This document shows positions 22,924 through 34,945 of a stretch of 64,000 nt of DNA, piece by piece; positions within the stretch are counted from its first letter, which is position 1; each line of letters starts with the position of its first letter. The DNA is from Polyodon spathula (taxonomy: Eukaryota; Chordata; Actinopteri; Acipenseriformes; Polyodontidae), in assembly GCF_017654505.1 (NCBI RefSeq), contig NC_054534.1, forward strand, positions 47,085,288 to 47,149,287, in the 5' to 3' direction. The position numbers were made by a program, and so were the translations under genes. The notes below the pieces were generated by a model. That model had not been told where the DNA came from. It worked only from the letters and a program-made list of their open reading frames with translations, and searched no databases.

Positions 22924-23530
22924 TGTAACAGGGCGAGCAGCCTTACACATTTAGTTTATTTTTAGAACAGGGTTTCCCCCTCCGCCCATGTTATTTTGTA
23001 TTTGTTGATTGTTTATTTGCGTGTGTATATATAAATGACAGCAAACTGCCGTGTGTTTTGTTTATTATTTATTGTATGGCAGCGTAGCTGTGTTTGTGTT
23101 ATTGTTTTGCAGTGTGGATGGGAAGCCCCAACCACATTATAAAACTTGTGCAGAAGGTGGCCATCTCCTGAATTAAGTGATTAATTTGTTGCTAATCGGG
23201 AGATGGTCACCTACATAAATACCTGCAGCTCTCTGCACTCCGGGTGGGGTGTTCGAGAGGCGGAATGAGAGTGGAGAGAGAAGAGAAAACTAAACTAAAA
23301 ACGCTTAAAGGATCCATGAAGGCTACTGCCCAGCCGGACCTTAACAGTTATTTGTGTTCGTGATTTGTTTTTGTTTATCTCTTTTATTTCTTTTGTTTAA
23401 ATATTTTATTTATTTTTGTTGTATTTAAAATAAAAATGGCACACGCCGTGTTCTTTTTGAAAGTGCAGCTACCTGACCTGTGTGTGCTTCCTTCTGGTCT
23501 GACGTCGCTGCAACGCCATTTCCTGCCACA
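22924..23530 (+). mobile_element. Solo LTR with GGGAA target duplication
   Basis: A 607-bp LTR starting TGTAACAG and ending CTGCCACA, flanked by GGGAA at 22919-22923 and 23531-23535. The second half contains the block AAGGCTACTGCCCAGCC, related to AAGGCATTGCCCAGCC in the LTR at 34532. AATAAA lies near 23430. It is inserted in the 5' part of the DIRS relic. Confidence 0.88.
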
Positions 23531-25011
23531 GGGAATGTGTCACTTTGTTCCTGCATAACACGTCGCAGCTCCTTGAGCCTGTGCTCCACTCCTGCAAACG
23601 CTATGCGCCGCCACGTGGTCTGACTGCACGCAGTCCAGGACCAGGTTATTGCTGCCCTGCACCATGTTGCGGCCCTCGTACTGCTCTCTTGATTGCCTGC
23701 CGCATTCACTCGAGCTATGTATCCACCCCGATATATGCTATGTGCTACCCCGGGTTGTGTTGACTTCACGCGTCCATGCCTTGGTGCTTGGCGCCACAGC
23801 ATGTCAATAACACTCGGTATCCCTGATGCTTCCGTGCACTAGTAGTGTATTCTACCTCACTCAGTGTCCTCGGTGCATCTGCACCCTTGGTGCCTGAGGG
23901 CTTCAATACATGGCTGAGCCGTATGGTGGCTCGCCAGGCTGTTGGCCCGGTTATCACACTGGACTGGGAGAACCTGTTCCACATTCCTACGGGTCCAGCG
24001 CACAGGAAGTATCTTCGCTCTGCCTTACAGGGGAGCGTACTGAGCTTCCGTCCAGTGATTCGGCCTCTCCTTAGCCCCACACGTTTCAAAATGCATGGAT
24101 GCAACCCTTGCTCCCTTGCAGTGGCAAGTTGATGAGTTCAACTTCAAGGTGATGAGTTGCCTGTACGACTGGCTGATCTGCCCAGTTGCAGGAAGGAGCG
24201 GTGGCCCACACAGCTATTTGTGATGAAGCATCTGTTTGAGACTGGGTCTCACCCTCAATGAAGCTAGAGCCAATTAATAGCAAGCGCACCTGTCGGACAA
24301 CAGAGTAGCAGCTCTCCAGCACCAACTCTCCCTGTTTCGACATGGATCGAGGGTGCCTGCAGGAGCTGTGCATGCGTATCTGGGATGATGGTAGCAGAGT
24401 GTTACTGCGTGCAAACCCTGCTTTCTCCCCAAGATGGTTACAGCCTTCCACTTGAATCAGTCTGTGGAACTGGAGTCCTTTCATCCTCCACCATTTGCTA
24501 CTGAGGAGGATAAGAAGTTGAACCTTCTCTGCCCGGAACGGGCATTGAGATGTAATATGGATAAGACAAAAGCGCTGTGTCAATCTGACCAGCTCTTCGT
24601 CTGCCATGGAACACGGACCCTGGGACAGCCCCTTTCGAAGCAGTGACTGTCGCAGTGGATTGCGGACGCAGTCTCGACGCATATGAGGGGGTTCTGGCTT
24701 ACCCCCACCTGGGCGGATAGCAGCACATTCCATGAGAGGCATGGCTACGTCATGGGCCCTCTTTCAAGGTGCCTCCATGGCTGAGATTTGTGATGCGGCT
24801 AGCTGGGCTACCCCGCATACCTTTGCCAGGTTCTACCGCCTGAATGTGGTAGATCCTTCATTGCCCTCTGTGGGCACTAGGGTCCTCGAGGTTGCACGCT
24901 CACGCCGCTGACCTTGCGTCATATGCTGCCGTTCTTTTCTCCCTCGCGACGGCTCTGGTACACGTTTCCCATAACAATATTTTGGTGGCCATTTTCAAAT
25001 TGAAAGAGAAT

Positions 25012-25300
25012 GTTAGTTTACCTACCGTAAACCTGGTTCCCTGAAAGAGAAGATGGCCACCAACAGCGAGGTCGCATTGGTCGACATCATGGTTTCATCA
25101 CGAAAGATAGCGAATCTCCCCTGTGTGACGGTTAAGTACCCTCGGGAGGTGGGACTGAGGAGGTCACCGAGGGGAGAGGGCCTATCGGCAGCTTTGATAG
25201 CTCAGTGACACCTACCAATAGGTAGAAGTGTATCTCATAACAATGTTTTTGGTGGCCATCTTTTCTTTCAGGGAACCAGGTTTATGGTAGGCAAACTAAT
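25012..25300. repeat. Inverted repeat in the DIRS tail
   Basis: Arms at 25012-25063 and 25249-25300 are complementary over about 52 bases with a few mismatches, and enclose about 185 bases. A partial extra copy of one arm lies at 24970-25010. The same layout occurs at 36457-36746. Confidence 0.85.
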
Positions 25301-25339
25301 GTTCTCTCGTTACCCCTTGGCCGCAGTCTGCACTAGTTT

Positions 25340-25627
25340 TAAAATTAGCAACTGGTAGAGGATGGCTGGCAATCTTGCCTCTGCCAGAACACATCTAAAT
25401 AAAAACAAAACAATAACAAAACAAACAAACATGGCTATGCCATCATATTTAAATACACTAAATAAATTTTTAAAAAAAAAATAACCACAGCTTTCGCCGT
25501 CATAAACACAATAAATAAATCATAACAAACAAATACAAAATAACATAGGGTTGGAGGAGGAGACCCCGTTCTAAAAATAAATAAACAAAACATTTAAACA
25601 GCGGGGCTTTCTTACCGCCCTGCTACA
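25340..25627 (-). mobile_element. Truncated LTR related to 22924-23530
   Basis: On the minus strand it starts TGTAGCAGGGCGG and follows the first half of the LTR at 22924 (TGTAACAGGGCGA), including shared TTTAGAACRGGGT and TATGTTATTTTGTATTTGTT-like blocks. The 3' half is missing. Confidence 0.7.
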
Positions 25628-25999
25628 CGTGCCCATTGAATTTATTCCTAAAACAACTCTGACAAGAGATCCTGACAAACTGTCATCTAAAGCCAGAGAA
25701 ACATTTGTTTAAATTGAATCGTTGCTGTGAGGATTTGCCAGGCGTAGACTTTGTTAAACAAATATAGGTCTTTATCAGAACTGAGTACCGAGCTTCAAAC
25801 TATGTTTTCACACTTGGGGAAATAAAGATTAAAAGACAGACAATGCCTGCACACCACGTATTCTAAAGAGATCTGGTCAAAAATGGTCTCATACTACCCT
25901 CTGGTGGACGATGGTGATGGTTCAGTCTGGAATTACTATTGGAGTCATTGCTTACATTCAAAACAGCCAATTCTGTGAAAAAAGGAAAGAAAAAAGTAC

Positions 26000-26600
26000 A
26001 AACTATTTCTGGAAAGTCAAGACTGCAGCAAGAGACTGAATGCTTAGTTACAGAAAGGAGGCAGTTGAGGAAGCAATGGAGAAAAGCAGAATAAAGTCAG
26101 AAGGAGGTTCTCAATCTGTTACAAAGGGTCATAAAGGATAAGCTGGCAACATTGCGCAGAGCTGAGCGCCTACGGAAACACTACAAAAAGAAAGAGCATG
26201 CGAGAACTAACTTTTATAAAGATCCATTCACATTTGTAATGGAGTTCCATACAGAGTGTACAAGAGTGCTTCTGGAGTTCTACGAATCCTGTGGAAATTG
26301 ATGAAAGTGGCATGGGAAAAACAGGTTGTACCAAGAGCATGGCTCCGAGCAGGTGGAGTCTTTATATCAAAAGTAAAAGATTCTACAAGCATCAGCATTA
26401 TTGCTCAGAGATTGTCAACCTACCTATTAAAGTACTGCTTCATTGACACTTCAGCACAAAAAGTGGGCATTCCAGGTTTCCCAGGATGCTTAGAACACAT
26501 CAGCGTAATCTGGCAACAAATTCAATCAGCAAAAAAGGAGAGGAAGGAGCTCCATGTGACATTCCTGAATTTGGCTAATGCATATGGTTCAGTGTCTGAG
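26000..26600 (+). pseudogene. R2-group (HERO-like) RT fragment
   Basis: A + strand relic with a basic N-terminal part near 26030-26220, then an RT-like stretch in the frame 26256-26633 (VYKSASGVLRILWKLMKVAW, later GIPGFPGCLEHISVIWQ). The second relic at 61010-61150 shares the block around GVPYRVYKS. The catalytic residues are not preserved, and sequence is missing near 26235. It ends where an inverted copy's 3' end begins. Confidence 0.65.
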
Positions 26601-27535
26601 TGCATTTGCGTTGTTTTCCATCTGATGATGTAGATATCCTTCTGTCTGGTGTTGATTGCTGAAGTGTAATGCTGGCTCCAGGGATCAGCTCATTTTGCCT
26701 CCCCAGCGCATCAGCACACACAACTGCTGCGATGCTGGCTCCGGGGATCAACCCAGTGCGGTCTCCCCAGTGCATCAGCATGACAACCGTCTGGATAGAG
26801 CTAAGTAGGGTACATCTCTGGGGTCTTCAAATGGGCACCTTCCATCCTCAGTGTTTCATCGACTAGCCCACAACACCTCAAGAGGGCTGAACAGTGATTC
26901 TGGCGTCCCAGCATCACCCCCTTCCATCCCCCACTCAGCTCAGACCAGCTTACTTACCTGTACATCAGCGTTGCTTTCTTTATATTGTGCTTGAGATCCC
27001 CATCCAGAATCTTTCCGTCTCAACCACAGCCAGTTGCTGCTCCTTTCTGCTGCTTCAGATAAGTTCTTCACTGTGCAACGCCACTCTTGGCCACTGAACC
27101 CGACATCTCTGAGAAACCCAGTTGTAGAGAGTGCCACAAATCCTCTACTACCCACCACCACTGGGTAAACTCGGACTCTCCATCCTCGCTGTTCCGCTTC
27201 AGCAGCTAGTTGAGCATACCGAAATTTCTTCCTCTCATATGCCTCATTCACAGCATCTTCCCATGGCACTGTTAACTCTACCAGATTAACAAGGCGTGCT
27301 GATCCAGACCACAAGACATTGTCTGGTCGTAGGTTAGTGGTGGCAATCTCAGGTGGAAAAATAAGCCGTTGACCAACATCTTCCAGTCTCTAGAAGCTTC
27401 CAGTTGTCCTGAGCGAGGCTTGATTTTAACATCTTTTCTTGGTGGTTGCCCTCCTGGACGGAGGAATATTGTCTTTTGTGTGTAATGCTTTGATGGAACT
27501 GGTGGCAACTTATTGGTCAGGTTACTAGATTTAAA
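26601..27535 (-). pseudogene. R2-group (HERO-like) C-terminus and 3' UTR
   Basis: The minus-strand copy matches 20590-20930 plus 21658-22180. Frame 26940-27314 has the VELTVPWEDAVNEAYERKKF block that follows the endonuclease acid, then RVYPVVVGSRGFVALSTTGF, and ends with a WLWLRRKDSGWG stretch. The 3' UTR (26601-26935) includes two copies of a GCATCAGC/GGCTCC block shared with 21990-22120. It shows what the + strand copy looked like before the solo LTR entered it. Confidence 0.7.
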
Positions 27536-28085
27536 ACAAAAACTTAATTTTCCCCCAGATTTAGCTTTATACATACATTTTTTAACAAAAACATTATTCA
27601 AAGTTTTGAAATGTGTACTTCCAGATAAAATTTATAAATATTGAAAATGCTTAAGTCACAAATTCAACATTTAAAATCAATTTGACAATTAAATCTGGAA
27701 AAATAAATCAGGGTTTTGTCAAAATAAATATATTTAACATGTCAGCTAAATTTTGACTCACTGAGTGTAAAAGAAAAACCAAAAAGAAAGTGATTTCTAT
27801 AACTGTTATATTGAAATATACAAATTAAAGCAAAGATTCAGCTTTATACTAAAAGCGAAATTATATGCTGTGGCTAGGATGAAACCCTGCCGTTGTAAAT
27901 AAATAAATGTAATGTCATGTTTTTGTAAATAATATTTGTATATTATTTTAATAGTGCATGTGAATGGTGTTTGTTTTGACTGTGTTTGGCAGAGATGGGG
28001 TTAAAACCTGTCCTGCCAAACACGTGTGTCATGTTACCAAGTTAATTATTTGAATGTTGGTGAGCTCTAGCCACGTACTATGAAA
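27536..28085. other. AT-rich stretch with LTR scrap
   Basis: No gene is seen. Near 27990-28025 a short piece (TTTGGCAGAGATGGGGTTAA) resembles the start of the LTRs at 6149, 7011 and 34532, with an inverted TTTGGCAG/CTGCCAAA pair around it. Confidence 0.5.
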
Positions 28086-28089
28086 GCAT

Positions 28090-28270
28090 TCAGAGGCTGT
28101 ATTGCTGGGCGATTGATATTTTGCAGCATTCATTGATCCAAAGGTCGTCAGTGCCTGTGGAAGAAAAGCAAGCCCATGCCCTCACACTACCTCCACCATG
28201 TTTAACACTGGGCACGATGAACCTTTGTTGAACTCTTCCTCCAAACATATTGTTGCTTTCTTGGTGAAAA
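28090..28270 (-). pseudogene. Tc1-like transposase fragment
   Basis: On the minus strand the sequence encodes [21 protein letters not shown], the conserved stretch between the first two catalytic acids of Tc1 transposases, plus decayed flanks. There are no terminal repeats. Confidence 0.7.
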
Positions 28271-28513
28271 ATTTTCCATTTACTGCACTTAATATTTTTA
28301 TCTAAAGCAATTCATTGTAACTTCATAATGTGAATTTGTTGTTACACTACAATGTAACATATGATCATATTAGTGATTGAAAGGTTGTTAATTGCCTAGG
28401 AGATGTACTTTTTGCTCAGGATCAACAATCTCTCGTGAATGGGGTCATAGATATATACATTTTTTTATAGCTATGGTAGTTATACTTCATTACAAATTAT
28501 TGGTATTCATGCC

Positions 28514-28517
<4 letters not shown>

Positions 28518-28544
<27 letters not shown>
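28518..28544. repeat. Poly-A tract
   Basis: An uninterrupted run of about 27 A. It may be a retroposon tail, but I recognise no body upstream of it. Confidence 0.9.
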
Positions 28545-28547
<3 letters not shown>

Positions 28548-28869
28548 AATCAGGAGGGTACTGTTGAAATAATGGGATGTATTTATGATGTATGTAGAGT
28601 AGGTATGTATTTACTTTATTTATTAATATGACAATATCAAAAAGCCTAAGGAAGAACAAAGTCCGTCTCCGCTGTCTGGCCGTCTCTATATATTACCACC
28701 CTTCATTCTGGGTTTTTATTTAACGATCAAAAAGCACACCCGTTTTGTAAATTTATAATTTCACGTAATAGTGGTGATTTGAATGTATTCCTGGAACACG
28801 TTAAAATTTAAACAACAACCAAACGACTCACTATCTCCGCTCCTATCTGTTACTTTTAGGAATGCAGTT

Positions 28870-29055
28870 TGCCTAGGCAAAATGGCCGCCCGGTTTACAT
28901 AGTATGCGTTCAACTCAGGTCTGGAGACTGCTTTAGTTCTATTGGTTAGTTCAGTGCCGGGAAACGGAAGAGGCGTCACAGAGGAAAATTCAAACTTTTA
29001 CCGTAGTTCTTTGCCATATCATATCTTCTCAGAGGTTTACATTTTTTGAATTTGG
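28870..29055 (+). promoter_or_regulatory. Likely MELK promoter with CHR, CCAAT, E2F- and YY1-like sites
   Basis: CpG-containing unique DNA just upstream of the putative first exon. It has a YY1-like AATGGCCGCC (28881-28890), an inverted CCAAT box ATTGG (28941-28945), an E2F-like CCGGGAAA (28957-28964), an ETS-like CGGAAG (28965-28970) and two copies of the cell-cycle homology element TTTGAA (28989-28994 inverted, 29045-29050 direct). MELK is a known G2/M gene controlled by DREAM and MYB-MuvB through CHR elements with NF-Y, so the combination fits. The promoter role is inferred from position and motifs. Confidence 0.5.
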
Positions 29056-29282
29056 TGCTGTAGATATTGTCACATGTCTCATGCAAATTAAACCAAGTCA
29101 TGAGACATTGGATAGTCAGCTAACATAGTGACTTGCGTTAAGTTTAAAATCTCCAAACGCTTTTTAGTTAAGTTTAGTTAAGTGTTTGTGTCCTCATTGC
29201 CAGTCCAAAGTGTCTGTCTTCATTCATGTAAAACAAGTGACGGAACCTGAGGCTTGAGAGAACACCAGAAAACTAAGAACAA
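29030..29282 (+). other. MELK: Likely MELK non-coding exon 1
   Basis: Unique DNA downstream of the motif cluster ends at a consensus donor, AACAA followed by GTAAGTAC (29283). The matching acceptor is TTGTTTTTCAG before 39451. The start is not defined by the sequence; 29030 is a guess from the CHR positions. An ATG directly followed by TAA (29226-29231) lies in this exon. Confidence 0.45.
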
Positions 29283-31030
29283 GTAAGTACACTATTTGAA
29301 TGTCCGTGTTTATTAACAACTAAAATTGTTTTTTTCATTAGGTGAATTTACAAACAGCTACAGTAGTCTTGTTACCGATTATTACTTCTCCCGTGCATAT
29401 CTGACTTAGTTTTTTTTTTTTTGTAAAAATACAAATGTCATGTAAAAAGCTAATTTACAAATAATTTAAATTCAGCATGACTTTGTCATTTTATATTAGT
29501 CTTTAGTGTCAGAGATACAGTAAAAAGAAAGTAATTGGACATTAATCATGTACAGCACCTGTGAATATGATGCAATTAAGCATATATTGGGTCAGTGCTT
29601 AGGCTGGTTATGTAGGTGACGTGCCATGTTACTGAATTGATTTAATGTTTATTACCTTATCATCTTCAGTGTTGTCCACTTAATGTCAGCTAGATAATTC
29701 TGCATGATCATACAGAGAGCAATTGTTCCATATTTTCAAATTAGTCTTCTACACGGGAACACAATATTGCATCAAGCGCCATCTTCATTTGAACTCCACT
29801 TCTGCTGCTAATGTGCATTACTTTTTTAATGTACGTTATATGTAACTACACTGTTTGGAGTAATGTGATCAGAAAACTAATCGTATCTAGAATGTTTCTG
29901 TTCTGACAAAAAAAAAAAACACTGATTTAAAATGCTGCCCCTACCTATTTGCTGCTTCTTCAGATGACTGTGTGTAAAAAGCCTTGAAACAGTAGCTGTA
30001 TTTAAATCTGTCGCTGTGTGTATCAATGCATATGCTATTTTCTCTTTACTATCAACATAGTAGGAGCAGAATCAATACTGTACACCCTACTTTGACTAAA
30101 AAAACTATATATAATTTTACTGCATCATCATTCACACTGGTGTTGCTTTAAAATAAGCTGCTTTCAGGAGACCTAACAGCTGTTCATCACTGCGAGACAG
30201 AGCACTCTCCGTTGCTTTTGCCATTGCCTGACGTTGACGTGAAGTTTTTGATTGCAGCAGAAGCAAAAAAAAAAAGGGGGGGGGGGGGGGGGGGGTTATT
30301 ATACGCATCATACTCACGGGAGGGGTCATACGCAAAAAACACTATCATGTAGACGTATCCCCTCAACTGAACACCACACGACCAGCATGACAGTAAACAG
30401 ACATAATGAAGCGTTCTTACCTTTGTATACCTGTAAGTTAGTGATCAGAGCGTGTGGTTTTCACTAACTCTACTGTGCAGAATAAATGATTTTTTTTCTA
30501 TGTGTAAATATCTTGACTTTCTTCCTATGCATCGGCACGCGCGACATTTGCTAGGAAATCGTGACTGTCCCGACCATATAGGGACTGTTGGCATGTATGT
30601 TAAAATATCTCTGCGTGATTTTGTCTAACTGAAAGTTACAGATATGATTATGGAGATGCACGATTCCTGCGATCCCGCGCTGAAATTCAAGCCTTGGAGT
30701 CTAATCATTTTCATTATTTTTTGCAATGTTCAAAGTGCCCATGGGAGGTATTATATAGTTTTAAAGATAATATGGTGACCCTAACTTTTACACTTTTGTG
30801 ATTCATTAGTATTCAAGTCAGTTTTAAATAGGGATAATTATCCATAGGCTGTAATAATAATACAAAAATAACTCACAGATAGACAACATATTTGATATAG
30901 ATTTTTATCATGCAAAGTAGATTACAAAAGGAGGATAATACAAGAATAAAAAATACAGCAATATTTAGCTTGTACGGTAATTTGCTGGTAATATGTGATG
31001 TTTTAGATGACCACAGACCCCCAGAAGAGG
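29283..31030. other. MELK intron 1, first part
   Basis: AT-rich intron sequence with no recognised repeat apart from an A-run/G-run (30266-30295). The minus-strand frame across the G-run is low-complexity and not a gene. Confidence 0.6.
30266..30295. repeat. Poly-A followed by poly-G tract
   Basis: About 12 A followed by about 18 G. The G-run could form a G-quadruplex. Long homopolymers are also prone to length errors in assembly. Confidence 0.9.
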
Positions 31031-31240
31031 AGGTTTGGTGGTCCAGTGGTTAGAAAAAGGGGCTTGTTACCTGGAGGTTCCCAGTTCAATCCCAGCTCAG
31101 CCACTTAACCTCCTTGTGCTCCGTCCTTCATGTGAGACGTTAAATCAAGGTCCTAGTGTAAGATAAATATCACACTTTGCTAAATATCATAGTAAAAGAG
31201 TCTTCTGCCTGCGATGGTGGAAAAGGTGAAAATGGAGGGA
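31031..31240 (+). mobile_element. tRNA-derived SINE
   Basis: The head has an A-box-like TGGTCCAGTGGTTAG (about 31038-31053) and a B box AGTTCAATCCC (31084-31094) at normal spacing for an RNA polymerase III promoter, followed by CAGCCACTTAACCTCCTTG, shared with the SINE at 31950-32205. It is not a tRNA gene, since it cannot form an acceptor stem. The body decays after about 31170. Confidence 0.8.
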
Positions 31241-31949
31241 TACTAGTTCTATAATGAGCACATCACTCAATACTGTATATATTGCACCCTAACCCTAAGC
31301 AGTGTAATAGTAGTCCTTTACCAACATGGTGCCCAAGCCAGTGTAAATAAATGTAATTCAAATGTCGCTTAATAATATTTAAAATACCTTTTTGGTTTAA
31401 ATATGCTAATCATTGCTTTAACGTGACACAATGGAAACACTCTTTTTGAAAAGTAAAACAAAATTGCTTTATGCAATTTAAAATTTATGCATAGTTAACT
31501 TCAATAAATTTGAGTCTGTCCCAGTGTAGTTTAGACGAAAACAATGACGCAATGACCAGATTTTGTAGAAATTAATTTGAAGACTAGCTGTTTTGAAGAA
31601 TTTACCTTGAAGAAAATGTCCGAATGACTTTCTTTCAGCAGATAAATTATTATATTTAACTAAACTTGTTTAGTTACTGGTTTTAATTTGTGATTTTTAC
31701 TAATATTTATAGCAAGGTCATAAAATTACCAAAACATTTACCTCAGAACTGCTATTAAACACAATAACAGATTGAACTTGAATCAAAAACACAAACTAAG
31801 TTAGTAGAAACAACCTTGAGTTTCACTGCTTTTGCAATTGTGCCTATTTGCTTTGTGCTGGGCTTGTGCTGTCTACTATTTTTTTATAATACATGGATAT
31901 TGGTATATATGTAAACAAGTGTTACTATCTATGTATATATCTTAATTAT

Positions 31950-32205
31950 TTTTATATAGCGCCTTTTGTAGAGGACCACCTTCACAAAGCGCTTTACAGA
32001 GGTAGACTGTGAAATGTGCATTACATGCAGAGTCACTTACAATAGGACATTTACTTAACGTGTCATCTGCAGGATGGAGCGCAAGGAGGTTAAGTGTCTT
32101 GCTCAGGGTCACACAGTGAGTCAGTGATTGAGCCAGGATTTGAACAGGTGACCTTCTGGGTACAAGCTCTGGACTTTAACCACTTGACCACACTGCCTCA
32201 GGGTT
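31950..32205 (-). mobile_element. tRNA-derived SINE, second copy
   Basis: On the minus strand the head reads GGCAGTGTGGTCAAGTGGTTA with a B box GTTCAAATCC (32137-32146), then the shared CACTTAACCTCCTTGCGCTC block. The tail near 31955-32000 contains the AAGCGCTTT and GGCGCTATATAAAA words common in fish SINE tails. Confidence 0.82.
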
Positions 32206-32546
32206 CAAATGTAATGAATAATAATAACGTACATTATGTCAATATTAAAGAATCAATCTTAAATCTAATTGTTTTTGATAATTCAGGAATGGTGAATTAA
32301 ACTGGGTAGATAATGACCTGCAAAAAATAATGTATTTAAGGAAATTATGTTTCAGTGGGGTATTCCTTTTTTAAATTAATTTTATAAATAGTTAAAGATT
32401 TGTGTTGCTTGCTTGGTTGGTGCACCTGTTGGTGAAGGATGATTGTAAATATTCAGATGCAGATTTGTTCCTAAAAAACACAAATTGCTATTATGCCTTT
32501 TTTTCCCATCTGAATGGCTCATGATGAAGATATTGCCTTCATCCGA

Positions 32547-33640
<1,094 letters not shown>

Positions 33641-34531
33641 AGCGTGAACTTCCCGGACTCCATGTCGCTTGGGTCAGGAGAAAGAACCAGATGTCTTTCC
33701 CAGAGATCCTTTTTATAATCCTTATTGATGCTAATAGCGTGCTCTTCCTCCATAATGTCTCACCTTATATCCACATCAGGTTGTCCAGCTTTCTCCTGTG
33801 TATGTTTGGGAAAGACTACATGTGTTGCACTTTTATTATTTTTGATCTCAAAGATGCCTACTTCCATCTTCCTATACACAAAGAATACAGAAAATATCTC
33901 AGATTCTCCATGAAAAACCACCAATTCCAGTTGTAGTCCTTCCTTTTGGGATCTCCACAGCCCCCAGGGTTTTTACCAAGATAAGGGCATGGGCATCCAC
34001 ATCCATCTATACATCGATGACTGGCTGGTAAGAGCTTCTTCCAGAGAGAAGACTTTGGGACACAAGGACAAGGTACTCCTCCTTTTTCAGGACTTGGGCT
34101 TACTGGTCAATGAAGAAAAGTCATCTCTCATCCCTAGTCTCTAATCTTCCTGGGAGCACAGTTCAATACAGTATCGGAAGAGTTTACCTCTCAGAAGAAA
34201 GAGCTACCACAGTCCGACACATGGCAAAGCATTTCAAAATAGGAGCCAGAATAACAGCTTGTTCCTATCAGCAGTTTCTGGGGCACTTAGCAGCATCAAT
34301 CTTCTTGTAAGAGATACCTCTTATCTTCTTGGAACCACACTCTGTCAGTCTCCCACCTCTACAGGGTCTCCCCAGGGGCAGCCACAGAAGCCAGATGGTG
34401 GCAGCTTTCACCTCGAGTAGGTATGGGGATGCCACTATCTCCACATCCACCTACTCTCCGTCTATATACGTACGCCTCCAAGGTATGTGATCACCAAAAC
34501 AAAAATCTTGCAACATAAATTATTTGGAGCT

Positions 34532-34945
34532 TGTGGCAGAGCACAGCTCTGCTCTTTAGAAGTTGGCAGGGATGGGGTTAAATTCCCCTACCTGCCTTGG
34601 TTCATTGTGTTCAGGTGGCTGGGGTTGATTAGATGATTAGTTTAATTAACGATCAATCAGCGCCCAGCCACCTGACATAAAAGGAGGCCTCTGCTTCTCA
34701 TTTGGGAGAGAGGGAGCTGAGGAAGCAGGTTTTGATTGTTTGGAAAGTTTGAATCCAGTGAAGGCATTGCCCAGCCTGGAAATTGTTATTTTTGTAAGTT
34801 TTGCTTTTTGTCTTTCTTTTTGTGTTTAAATCGCTTTGTTCTGGCCCTTGTGCCCTTTCATTTTTGTGTTTATTTATAATAAAATAGTTATTTTTTTGAA
34901 CTACAGACTGTCTCTGGGCCTCTATCCACTCGCCAGCCTGCCACA
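34532..34945 (+). mobile_element. Solo LTR with GAGCT target duplication
   Basis: A 414-bp LTR with perfect 8-bp inverted ends (TGTGGCAG and CTGCCACA), flanked by GAGCT (34527-34531 and 34946-34950). It has a TATA-like CATAAAAGGAGG near 34677 and AATAAAATAG near 34880. It splits the RNase H of the DIRS relic. The LTRs at 6149 and 7011 are truncated members of the same family. Confidence 0.92.

Larger units (their letters stand above)
22823..25300 (+). pseudogene. DIRS-like retrotransposon relic
   Basis: Outside the embedded LTR (22924-23530) this is a DIRS-type element. 23531-23900 is probably a gag-like region. Near 23950-24120 broken frames give RT motifs (HIPTGPAHRKYLR, then a SLAPHV-type stretch after a frameshift). 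From 24434 the tyrosine recombinase appears (TKALCQSDQLFVCH), followed near 24740-24910 by MATSWALFQGASMAEICDAA, then TPHTFARFYRLNVVD. The RNase H is not seen. The tail ends in an inverted repeat. DIRS elements integrate by recombinase and leave no target duplication. This one is multiply frameshifted. Confidence 0.8.

Noticed and set aside
31031..31100. Possible tRNA gene
   Set aside because: A and B boxes are present but there is no acceptor stem, and the downstream body is shared with other copies, so it is a SINE head.
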